Shown here one piece after another: positions 23,948-33,930 of a stretch of 64,000 bases of DNA. The stretch spans positions 195,055-259,054 of the forward strand of contig JBNGIO010006178.1 in NCBI GenBank assembly GCA_049999805.1, given 5' to 3'. The notes beneath the pieces were generated by a model. The model saw only the letters and a program-made list of their open reading frames with translations, made no database searches and was not told where the DNA came from. The translations under genes were made by a program, and so were the position numbers. The stretch comes from Folioceros fuciformis (lineage: Eukaryota; Anthocerotophyta; Anthocerotopsida; Anthocerotales). Numbering within the stretch: position 1 is the first letter of the stretch; the number at the start of each line of letters is the position of its first letter.

Positions 23948-26067
23948 ATGATAAGAATGCGCACAACCGGCGACGGAGCTTCTCCATACATCCTCGCGAC
24001 GTCGGCAATCCTCTGCCTGTCCCTAGCATGGAGCTGCAGGTCGTCCGGCCACGACCTGGTGCATTCGGAATTGGTAGTAACAACCAGAGGACTTTGCGGG
24101 ACATTTGTTCGGGACCTTAGCAGATACTACAACTGCGAGGAATACAAGGTGCGAGTTCCGCCATCTGACAGAAAAGCCTCCGAGTCAGGATTTCCTCCAT
24201 CGTAGATGGTTTCCCCAGCCCCAGATTGTTTGTGCAAACGTATCTCCATGGGAGGGGGTGGGAATTTTCTTGGCATGTGCGCAACACCGAGATATATCTG
24301 TGCAGGTGACTACGAGGAGCGGATTCCACCTAGGCGTGCAGAGGTTATGGAGCAAAATGCACAGCCCTCCGCACAGGGGGCCTGCATTTCTCTACCATGG
24401 AATCATGCAGGTAAGCTTCGAGGTGTCGAAACAGCTGATGCCATGACGCTCGTGTTTTGATCGCTTGACTGACCTAGGTAGCGGAGCGCTCATCAGCGTG
24501 AAATTTCTGAACTAGGGAGCGGACATCTGGGTGATGAACCCGCAGAAACGATCTCTGGGCTTCGTCCTGGCTGAGGCAGGATATGACGTCTACTTGGGAA
24601 ACAGCAGGTCCTCCAACTTCAGCTTTGGACACACTCATTACACTCGGAAGGACAAGGTGGCTATGGGAAGATTGGCATCTGTCTTGAATGCAACTTGAGG
24701 TTTCCCACGTTGTGTCGCTTATGCTTTTGGGACTCGTCTTGTGGCAGAGGTTTTGGGATTGGAGCTTGGACGAATTGGCTGGTGAGGACCTGCCCACAAT
24801 GCTGCGCTTTGTGCACTCGAGAACCAACGCCAAAATTCATTACGTAGGCTACTCTCAGGTACTACAGATGGGTTCCCACACTTTGGGACTTCAGCTTTCA
24901 AGGGAGCCCAGTTCGTGAATCAAAAAAAATTTGCACATGTGCGCAGGGGACGATGAGCGCATTTGCAGCATTTGGCTCTAACAAGCAGTTCATGACAAGC
25001 ATGATAGCAAAAGCAGCCATGCTGAGCCCAGTCTCATACGTCAGCAACATCCAGTCCAAGCTAGCAGCAGCCGCTGCTTGGCTATACGTGGACGATGTGA
25101 GTTTCCTTCCTCTGGACATCCGTCTGTCATCACCATTTCCTCCTCTACAGCCAGTCCTTACTCACTCAGTGTGATGCACCGATGCACTTCAGCTACTAGA
25201 GGCTGCTGGAATCTACGAGTTCAGCGCCTACGAGTAAGTGACGGTCGAGTATAGCTGTCCATTTCATTATCAGTCCTGTGACAGCCCCAGGTCTCCAATC
25301 ATTGGCTATAATTTCTGTACCTGTGTGGTTGATAGCAAGGTGTTACGGAGCATCGCAGGCGTAGCGTGCAACAGAGCAAGTTGCTACCCCGATGTGGTGA
25401 CAGCGATTACAGGTATGCAGATCCTCTCGAAATTCAAAGGTGCCTAGTAGGCCCTTGAGTTCCGCCCGTCCAGTCCTTGTACGTGTACTTGAAGTGTCAC
25501 TCTCTCCAGATGACAATTCGTGAGCAACAACGAATAATGCAAGCCTTGAATTGAGTGACTGGGTGCAGGACCCAATTGCTGCCTCAATACCACACAATAC
25601 ACCTACTACACCAAGTACCAATTGCAGCCTACATCTCTCAAGAATGTCCATCATTTAGCTCAGCGTAAGAATTGGAAACCCTGCTACTTAAGCTTTCACG
25701 GTCCTGGATTTATGCTACAGTCAGTAGTTAAATTTCTGCCGACCGCTTGTGCGGTTGGTCTGTGGCAGTGCTCAGGTCTCGGCGCTTTGCCAGGTTCGAT
25801 TATGGCTTCTGGGGAAATCTGCAGCGTTATCGATCATTCTCCCCGCCCGCTTACAGTCTCTCTGAGATTTCTATACCCTTGCTGCTTGCCCATGGTGGAA
25901 ACGACGATCTGGCGGATCCTGTTGATGTCTCGCAATTGATGAAGCAGCTGAAAAACAATCCTCAAGTGATCTACCTTCCGGAATATGCTCACGGGGATTT
26001 CATTCTCAGCGTGAAAGCTGGCGCAGATGTCTATGATCGAGTTTTGACGTTCTTCAACTCTTACTAG
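23948..26067 (+). CDS. Acid lipase family alpha/beta hydrolase (triacylglycerol lipase 2-like)
   Basis: Nine exons: 23948-24148, 24306-24410, 24516-24656, 24748-24858, 24947-25096, 25193-25233, 25336-25412, 25569-25664 and 25769-26067. All phases close, giving about 406 residues. The family hydrolyses neutral lipids such as triacylglycerol or sterol esters, often in the secretory or vacuolar system. A hydrophobic stretch at about 15-30 suits a signal peptide. The N-terminal lipase part has CEEYKVTTRSGFHLGVQRL and FLYHGIMQGADIW. The nucleophile elbow GYSQG puts Ser near 185. The acid is in AHGGNDDLAD (about 355) and the His in PEYAHGDF (about 383). Cys-rich NRASCYPDVV and GPNCCLNTTQYTYYTKYQLQ fit the family cap. 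The catalytic triad is complete. The ATG at 23957 is an alternative start. Confidence 0.9.
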
Positions 26068-26286
26068 AAAGTGCTTCTGTGGTGTGCCAGCTAAGCCACT
26101 ACATGTGACTCAATGTCATGGATGACTACTTTGAATGCGTCACCCATATATCCGGAACGCCTCCTCCTGTGACATCGTAGACTGTTCGCTAGACCATGAT
26201 GTCGCAGTTTACAGATTGCCAGAAAGAACATCACCCTAATATGTACTAACATTTTTATGGTTCACCAAAGTAGGCCAGGCCAAGCC

Positions 26287-28389
26287 TCAAGCAGGATTCG
26301 GGTTCCGGATCTGGTGTTCTAAAAGCTCTGTACAGCTCAGAAGCTTGTGTCCTGGACCAAACATGCATGAAAACGTTTTCGAGACTTTTGGATCGTCCTC
26401 CACGCATCGTCTCTGAATTGTTAGTGTAGATCGACTTCGCAAGCACCTCTTCTTCTGAGATTCCATATCCTTCAAGTGCCACAGCTCGTTTTGAACCCTT
26501 TGTTTTTCAACTGTACCATCTGTTAGCTTGCCCTGAAGATGTTTAGCCCGCTTGGCTGCTACATCTGCATCCCTTTTCAAATCCATGATCTCAATTTGTT
26601 TGCTGTGTAGTTCTGCTTGCAGCCTCTCCACCTCCAAGACTTTCTCCCCAATCTTTCTTTGCAGCCTCTCGTTTTCTGCGCCTCTTGTCTCCGCTAGTGA
26701 CTGATATTTCTCGAGATCCAGCTGGGTGCTTTGCTGCAATTCCCGAACCGAAGATTCCTCTGCAACACTAATGTTCTTTTTCTTCTCCAATATATCTCGC
26801 AATTTGCGTTCGGCCTGTAACTGAGTCTGTAAGGACCCAATGGTTTGTTTACTGACTGACAATTCAGATGCCTGATCTTCCACTAAAGCTTCCAAAACGT
26901 CAATACAACAAGAAAGGTCGCGGACAGTCCTTTCCTGCATGGCTTTGAGCGTCGCCATCTCCTCCTTGTGCTTGTTGACATCCTGCAAGGTCTCCTTCCT
27001 CGTCTTCTCACTCTTGGCAAGCCGTTCTGTCATCACTTCAATCTCATCCCGACTCTGACTACAGCACGAATCCAGCCTCTTGATTTGATCCTGCAGCTGG
27101 TGAGTTGTCGACGCAAGAAACGAAACAGAACTAAGTGCTTCAGCCTGCAGTTGTCTCATCAGGTCCTCAAGCTCTGGAACCTGGATGAGTAACGCTTGGC
27201 CTTTGAGACGCTGCAAAATGAACTGAAGTGGCATTCGCATGCAATGCCGCACAGACTTCACCATCTCGCCTACATCTTCTTTTAGAGATGAACGGTTGAC
27301 TCCGATCACATCCACTATGCTTGGTAAGAGTCTTGCTGTAAGAGACAGCAACGTTTGATAGCTCTGCATTGCAATATGGAGTCTGTCCGGCGCTGCAGTA
27401 CTAGCTTTTCTGCTGTTAACCTCTTGCACCGCCTTATCAACATCACGCACTTTGCGACAGAACTTTTCAACAAGAGTTCCGATCTGCCCTTCCTGAAGTT
27501 GAACCTTAGACAAGAGATGCTTCTCTGCGGAGTTTACGGACCCCTCTAGCTTGTCAAGAGCATCGGCAAGCTCACGCAACTGATGCTTACGCTTGTCTTC
27601 AATCTTGGCCAAGAACTTTGCAGCCTTCTTTCTCATTTCTTCCAGCTATAAAGTTGAACAAATTTCGCCGATTCATGACGCGAGAGAGTCAGTGTCACAT
27701 GCGTAACAGGCAATGGCTCCAGCTATCCACCATTTCTTTTACAAATTGAGTCGATTTCTCCAGGACACGTGCCAACATCTACCTACTTGGAATTGGTAGA
27801 AATGTTTTGCATGCACTGAAACTGTCCTACCTCCAAGCCCCGTGCAGGTATGTTGATCAATGTTGTCTTCTTGACAGACTTGAATGGATCGTCGTGACAT
27901 CCTTCAGTAGACCTCGCGCATCCGTCTGAGCCTCCAAACTGACCAAAACAGTTGAAATCATATAAGACCTCCAGATACTTTGTAGAAATGGCTGAATCCG
28001 CAGCAAGGCAAATACACACTTTGGTCGAATGACTCTGATCCTCCGCCTGAATGTAGTATATGGAGCTATGCCTCCCTTGCCGATGCATCTCCTCCTCTTT
28101 CAAGCCAATCAAACGCAACAACGGAACTGACATGGAAGCCATCATCTCTTCAGCCTGGAAATTGAAGAGCACGACAAGATGAGCAGGCACACCATATGCA
28201 GCCATGAGGCCAGGAGCTCGGCGCGGGTTTGTCCGCAATTCTTGAACGAGGAATTATCGCGATGCATTAAACAAATGCACCTACTTCCTTGAGAGCCATT
28301 CCGATCTCGGATTTCAAACACACAAATCGGCTCTTGCACTCGGAGATGAGCTCGAATGCGTTCGCAGCATTAGCATGGATGTTCGCCAT
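26287..28389 (-). CDS. Coiled-coil protein of unrecognised family
   Basis: Three exons: 28389-28281, 28240-27831 and 27645-26287, about 625 residues. The phases close if exon 1 uses the donor after 28281. The first about 170 residues are globular-looking (PAHLVVLFNFQAEEMMASMS, IYYIQAEDQSHSTKVCICLA). From about 175 to 560 the protein is a nearly continuous coiled coil rich in Lys, Glu, Leu and Gln (for example AETRGAENERLQRKIGEKVL). The end is short and basic. I do not recognise the family. A structural, meiotic, centrosomal or ciliary role would all fit a coiled coil, and nothing here separates them. It is divergent from COA6 across 247 nt. Confidence 0.7.
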
Positions 28390-28636
28390 CAGTCGTCGGA
28401 GAAAAAGAGAACGTGGTGAGGCAGCCAGAGTGGACGTTTCTAAGAGTACGTCGCCGCATAAGAAGCGGGTGCTTGGGAGGAAGCCATCATCGTCCCTTCG
28501 CTTCCCATCCGACAGGGACGACGGAAACTCTTAACTCCACTGCGGTTACTTTAACCAAGACTTCAGCCCTAAGGCTAGCTGGACAAGTGAATACATCTGT
28601 GGTCCAAGTGAATGGGGTTGCGATGGCCGTGGTAAC
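28390..28636. promoter_or_regulatory. Bidirectional promoter region, coiled-coil gene and COA6
   Basis: Only 247 nt separate the two divergent start codons, so both genes must share this stretch for promoters and 5' UTRs. There is no TATA-like box. A frame open from about 28539 runs into COA6 without an ATG and is taken as 5' UTR. Confidence 0.55.
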
Positions 28637-29251
28637 ATGGGGCAATTTTTGTGGCAGCAGCGGCAGAAGCAAAAGGAGTCAGATGAGCAGGCAGGGGTTG
28701 CCCGAGATGTGTTAGCATCCGGCCGACAGGCTTGTTACAAGGTATGTCTCTGGATGTTGGATTCTTGCGATTAGCCACGAAGCCGGGACCGCGGTGCCTT
28801 GAGCTGACCTGAACCTTCTCAGACTGCGGAGAGTCTGCAGTTAGAGCTGGTTGTTTTGAATGGTTGGCAGTTGTAGTTGCGTGACTTCTGGTGGATGACA
28901 GGCAAGGGATGCGTTTTACGCTTGTCTTGAAAGCACCAGAAACAAAACTCCGACAGAGGTGGGTTATGTTGGACTCATGTATCCAACTGAGTGCAAGGCT
29001 GCTCGAGCGGAGTACATGAACTCTTGTCGCCCGACTTGGGTAAGGGGTAGCTTTCTGCTGCGATGCGAGGTTTTTTGTTGCTGCGAGGTTGGTGCCATTT
29101 TTCTGACTGTCGCTTATTTCGGTAGGTGAAGCATTTTGATCGACAATACAGTGCTCAGAAGAGATTGCGTAGACTGCTGGACACCGACAGTTCTCGAGGA
29201 CCCATTAGGTTGCCACAATCCTCAAGCTTTGTGAAAAAGACGCAGACATAA
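28637..29251 (+). CDS. COA6: Cytochrome c oxidase assembly factor 6 homologue (COA6)
   Basis: Three exons: 28637-28741, 28902-29039 and 29126-29251, 122 residues. COA6 is a small twin-Cys protein of the mitochondrial intermembrane space that helps copper delivery to the Cox2 CuA site. The signature is a CX9C (CYKARDAFYAC, Cys 33 and 43) followed by a CX10C (CKAARAEYMNSC, Cys 66 and 77), with WVKHFDRQYSAQKRL after it, as in the human protein (WIKYFDKRR). All four Cys are present. Plant members carry extra residues between the Cys pairs and a longer C-terminal tail, as here. The start ATG at 28637 gives MGQFLWQQRQKQKESDEQ. Confidence 0.88.
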
Positions 29252-29626
29252 CTGTGCCGTGTACCTTGTTTGCTAATAACTGGGACAGGCTTCAAGTTTT
29301 CTCCTCTTGACAGGATTGGCTCTGGCCGACACGGTCTTTCGTCCAGCTGATTTTTTGGATGTGTTCCGCCCAACTCATCCTACTCAGAAGGTTGAAGCTT
29401 TCAGGAACTGACATGTTCCTGACGTTGGAAGTGTGTTGGTGGTTGGATTGGGGTCGACATCCGTAGGCAAAGTTTCTTGTCGAAGAATAGTTTTGGCTGG
29501 CACTTGTAGAATTTCTGTACAAAAGGAGTGCTTTCTCCTCCTTTATGCATTGAGGAAAGGTGGCACACGCAATGCAACCATTTGGGTCTAAGGACTTTTC
29601 CTCTTATTCGAACAAAACCGAAATGT

Positions 29627-30792
29627 TTACACCGAAAAGGAATTCAAGATCTGGCGAAGTCGTCCTTGAGAAGATGCCCATTGCTTTTCGTTAGCACTGA
29701 CAACCAAGAGTAAGACGACGCTTCCCTTGGCTGTTGCACTGGCAAGATTGTGTGAACCGGTTCTTGCGTAAGGTGCATCCAGCTCGTAGGTGTAAAACTG
29801 CAGACACGACGAGGAAACAGGTTATCTAACACTTGAGAGACGGATGCTACTGCAACACATTATTCCCATCAACGTGAAAAACACTTCCGCTCACAGTTCG
29901 ATCTGCTCGTTGTTGGATGACAGACTCGACAAGTTCTTCGGGATCAAAGCTGTTCCCCGTCACGAATGGACCTAGAGCAGCAATGACAGTGTCCGGGCTG
30001 CCAATCTCTTCAATCTTTGCGTTTGGCTTGTTAGTAAGCCGGACCATAGGAGCTGCAAAGAGCTGCAGCGTGCCTTCTCTTTCGTCCTCAAACTTCACCT
30101 CTACCCATGGCTCTGCGCATTTAGGCTGACAGTAGTTTCCGGACAAGATATTGGCAACTTTCGCCTGCTTCCACCTTGGCGGAACGAAGAACTCATAGGG
30201 GTCCACATTGCCTGTTCAGGATGGATGCATCAGCGCTCTTCCCAGCCCTAGCAATCACACAGAGTCTGGCACTGACACTGAATTTTCTCAGAACAAGCGC
30301 TTCATTTTAACGTAGAACCGAAACAACCAAATCCACTACACCTCTACCAGTAGTAGCTGCGGGAGTTCATGCATTCCCCAGGCGATCTTCCGCAGGCTCA
30401 CACAGCAAGGACGCCATCTCACCTGCCCTAAGCGCCGGCGTGTCCTTCGTGGAGGCCCGGAACACGCAAAAGTCGCCATCCGAAGCGCGCGGCAGGTAGC
30501 TCCCAACTTCGATCGGCTTGGCACTCAATGCTTCCGCGCCGGACGCCATGAAGTCGGCAAGAGCAGCCGCAAGCACTCCCCCCGCCATTCCGACACACGC
30601 ATGCCGCCTTCCCAGCGCTAGTGAAGAAGCGAATGTCGACGTCGACGCCTGCTCCGCCTGCGGTTCAGCGCTGCAACGCGCATTCTGAAGGAAGACGTGC
30701 TGCTGCCTCCTCGACCTCGGCGCTCCGGATCTTGGAACGCGTCTCCCAGATACGGGCGCGCAAGAAGAGGCCGAGGCCAGGGAAGACGCCAT
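29627..30792 (-). CDS. PPD4: PsbP domain-containing protein 4 (thylakoid lumen)
   Basis: Three exons: 30792-30423, 30211-29895 and 29797-29627, 285 residues with closing phases. Members are thylakoid-lumen proteins related to the PSII extrinsic subunit PsbP; the exact role of PPD4 is unsettled. Residues 1-95 look like a bipartite lumen signal: a Ser/Arg-rich part, then a hydrophobic stretch GMAGGVLAAALADFMASGAE before EALSAKPIEVG. The mature part has FRASTKDTPALRAGNVDPYE, FVPPRWKQAKVANILSGNYC, QPKCAEPWVEVKFEDE, RLTNKPNA, LGPFVTGNSFDPEEL, FYTYELDAPYARTGSHNLA and the end ANEKQWASSQGRLRQILNSF. These match plant PPD4 closely. The start ATG at 30792 is the first good one. Two upstream codons in the same frame open further but lack conservation. 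Confidence 0.92.
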
Positions 30793-30969
30793 CGCCGGAG
30801 ATGGCCGCTGCTCCGCCTTCCAGCGAGCAGGATAAAATGACCGAGAAAACGGAGTTTCGCCCGAAGACACTCCGTAGACACTCTGCCCAAACTGGCGTTA
30901 CGTATACATGCCCGGCGAAACTAACACAAGTAGCCTCTCACAGCCTCTCTTGAGAGCCCCGGTCATCTC

Positions 30970-31487
30970 TCCTCCTCCGTGGCCCTTCCCTCGCGCAAGA
31001 ACACAGGCGAAGCAAACGTGATCGAGAAGGCGAAAGCCCGTGGCTTCCATGTGCTTAAACGCGGTGCCGCTGGTGGTGAGGCCGGTGCTGTGTCCGTGCC
31101 CGAGCCTGCTGAATCCGAGGCTTCCCAGCCCGTGGTGCTGGCTGTGCCGGACATCTGCTTGCTGTTCGGCATGTCCCTCTTACCCTCGGACTGATCTGAG
31201 TGCAGGTCAGCGGAAACTGTGCAGGCGGCTGGCGTCGGTGACCGTAGGCGGGGCCGAAGTAGCCGGGTGAATGTGTGTTGGAATTGTGTCTGAATTTGGC
31301 CAGGTTACTTCCTCCAGGGCAATGTCATGCAGCAGAGGCGGTGGAGGCTGTGAATGGAGTGACGGGGGTGCTGGAGAAATTCACTTCCTCGGCCGCGTCC
31401 CGCGCGCTGTGCTCTGCCTCTACGGTGGCGGTGGGAGGGAGCCTGCCCGCCGTGGCTATCGTCGCTTTGGAGTATGCACCACGCTGA
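30970..31487 (+). pseudogene. 5' remnant of a TBC gene (duplication copy 1)
   Basis: The plus-strand sequence from about 31345 reads AVEAVNGVTGVLEKFTSSAA and SASTVAVGGSLPAVAIVALE, matching residues about 12-60 of the intact TBC protein encoded at 33762-35402. The position equal to the intact gene's ATG has lost it. The frame ends at a TGA at 31485-31487, and the rest of the gene is missing. The region from 30970 matches the untranslated or unannotated leader of the intact gene (31078-31160 against 33520-33605). Confidence 0.75.
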
Positions 31488-31854
31488 TCGCCTTCCCCTG
31501 TCTCCCGCCTCCCCGTCCGAAGATCGACGTGGCGGCAGTGGAGCGTAGAGAAGAGTATCGGGGCGGAAGTGTGGTATGTTGTATCAATTTTTTCAACATT
31601 GGCAAGGAGAGGGACATTGGCAAGGGGTCCAAGTGCGGGGGCTATTTCGCCTTCCAGAGCCAACGCAGACCATCGCTTTCGAGAGGGGATACAATTGACA
31701 CCACCACTGTCGCCTTCGTTTCCGGTATCCATATCGCTTGCTGGTATATATGGCATGCCAAAGGGGGACGCGTGCCACTGTCTCTAGGATTTTTGTCTTT
31801 TTACAAACAGAGACTACACGCTTCCCCTTTGGCGCGTACGCGAGCAGTTTGGAG

Positions 31855-31894
31855 GTCTCAAAAGAGGGGTCACCTTTGACCCCTCTTTTGAGAC
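31855..31894. repeat. Perfect hairpin, 18-bp arms
   Basis: Arms 31855-31872 and 31877-31894 are exact reverse complements (arm GTCTCAAAAGAGGGGTCA) around a 4-nt loop. The same 5' flank, AGCAGTTTGGAGGTCTCA, is repeated at about 31999-32016 without the hairpin. Confidence 0.8.
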
Positions 31895-31944
31895 GAGGCA
31901 GCAAGATCCAATCACAAAGCTCTAATAAAGCTCAAAGCAGAGCT

Positions 31945-33930
31945 AGGTGCTGGCCGACAGGGTCTTCCATTCGGCTGAGGTTTTGGATGCTGCACTCAGC
32001 AGTTTGGAGGTCTCATGCACACAAAATTGGTAATTTCCGGAGGTGTCTGGTGGTTGGTTTGTCGTCGAGGTTCTTAAGGCACGGCTTCTTGTCGAATGAC
32101 GAGATTTGGCGCTTGTAGAATTTCTGGAGAAGTGGAGTGTTCTCCTTTTCGTATTCTGGGAAGGGAGAAAACACAAAGAAAACCTTCAGGCTCATGGACT
32201 TTTTCTGATACAAGGCACTCCATCTGTTCACGCTGAGAAGGAAAGCAAGATCCGGCAAAGCTGTGCTTGAAAAGGGGCCATTCCTTCTCCTTAAAACTCA
32301 CTACCAACAGCAAGACTCGCTCCCATTGGCAGTTGCACTGGCAAAATTGTGTGAGATTCTTCTTCCGTATGGTTCATCCAGGTCGTAGGTGTAAAACTGC
32401 ACATATGACAAGGAGACGTGATCTTACTCTCAAGACACGGATGCTAGTGCAACACAGTGTTCCCAGTCAAAAGTGAAGAGTTCTTTGACTCACAGTTCGA
32501 TCTGCTCGTTGGGTGCCAGACTCGATGAGTTCCTCGAATCGAAGCTATTTCCTGTCACGTATGGACTGAAAAAGTAATGACCGTGTCTGGGCTGCCAATC
32601 TCTTCAATGTTGGCGTTAGGATTGTTAGTGCGCCGGACCATGCGAGCTGCAAAGTCTTGCAGCGTGCCTGCCCTGTCGTCCTCGAACTTCACCTCCCCGC
32701 ATGGCTCTGCGTACTTAGGCTGCCAGTAGTTTCCAGACTCTTCATGGAGAGCCTGGCAGTGACACACATTTTCTCAGAACAAACCCTTCATTTTAACGTA
32801 GAACCGCAATTACTAAACACATCACACCTTCAGCTGTGCTACCTCAAGCTCACGCATTCCGCAGGCCGTCTTCCGCAAGCTTACATAACAAGAACGTCAT
32901 CTCAACTGCCCTCAGTGCCGGGGTGTCCTTCGTGGAAGCTCGGAACACTCAAAAGTCGCCATCCGTAGCGCTTGGCAGGTAGCTCCCAACTTCGATCCGC
33001 TTCGCACTCAGTTCTTCTGCGCCGGACGCCATTCAATCGGGGAGCGCAGGCCCAAGCACTACTCCCGCCATTTCCACATACGCTTGCCGCCTTCCCTGCG
33101 CCACTTTAGAAGCGAATGCCGACGTCGAAACCTGCTCCTATGCGGTTCAGCGATGCATCGCGCATTCTGGAGGAAAACAATGTGCCACCTCCTCGATCCC
33201 GCCGCGCCCGAACCTGAGACGCGTCTGCCAGATACGAGCGCGCAGGAAGAGGCGAGGGCCGGGAAGCCGCCAGCCGTAGATGGCCGAAGCTCTGCCTTGC
33301 AGAGACCAGAAAAGAAGTTTCGCCCGAAATCAGGCAAACTGGCGTTAAGTATATATACCTGGCGAAACAGATGTTGGCAGTCTCTCACGGACTCGAGCCG
33401 AGCCCAGCCCATCGCATCTACTCCCGGGCCCGTCACACGCCCGAGGAGACACGAGAAGCAGAGACGATCGGCGAAGGCGAGGCCCGTGGCCATCGAGTCA
33501 TGTGCTTGTACGCCGTGGCACTGGCGGTGAGCCCGGTGCTGTGTTTGTGCCCAAGCCTGCTGGATCTGTTGTCGCCCAGCCCGTGGTGTTGGCTGTGCCG
33601 GCATGTGTGCTTGCTGTTCGGCATGTCCGTCTTGTTCTCGGACTGGAACTGAGTGTAGGTTTGCGGAAGCTCTGCCGGCCGCTGGCTTCGATGATGGGGA
33701 GCGGGGCCGAGGGAGCCGGGTGAAATTGTGTTGGAATGGTATCTGAATTTGACCAGGTTCCATGTCCTTTCAGAGCAATTTCTTTCTGGCAAGGGCGGTG
33801 GAGGCGGTGAATGGGGTGACTGGGGGCGCGCTGGAGCACATGACTTCCTCGGCCGCGTCTGGCGCGCTGCGCTCCGCCTCGGCGGTGGTGGTGGGAGTGA
33901 GCGTGGCTGCCGTTGCGGTCGTGGTTTTGG
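31945..33930. repeat. Tandem segmental duplication, copy 2
   Basis: Second copy of the 29320-31490 segment, in the same orientation. It contains a broken PPD4 and leads into the intact TBC gene. Copies resemble each other across exons, introns and spacer. Confidence 0.8.
32240..33300 (-). pseudogene. PPD4 pseudogene (duplication copy 2)
   Basis: All three PPD4 exons are recognisable on the minus strand: exon 1 at about 33260-32906, exon 2 at about 32730-32500 and exon 3 at about 32395-32240. Exon 1 has an in-frame TGA at 32951-32949 where the intact copy has TGC. Its donor GT is changed to TT at 32905-32904. The first about 20 codons of exon 2 and part of intron 1 are deleted. A further small deletion near 32570 shifts the frame after IEEIGSPDTVI. 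GNYWQPKYAEPCGEVKFEDD is still readable. It cannot encode PPD4; the intact copy is at 29627-30792. Confidence 0.88.

Larger units (their letters stand above)
29320..31490. repeat. Tandem segmental duplication, copy 1
   Basis: About 2.2 kb containing the whole PPD4 gene, the shared upstream region and the first part of a TBC gene. It is repeated in the same order and orientation at 31945-33930. Resemblance is continuous but diverged, including in introns and spacers: the TCTGGCCGACACGGTCTT type start, the GTAGGTGTAAAACTGC intron border and the CGGTGGAGGC(G/T)GTGAATGG TBC start. It stops near 31490, inside TBC codon ~65. Confidence 0.8.
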
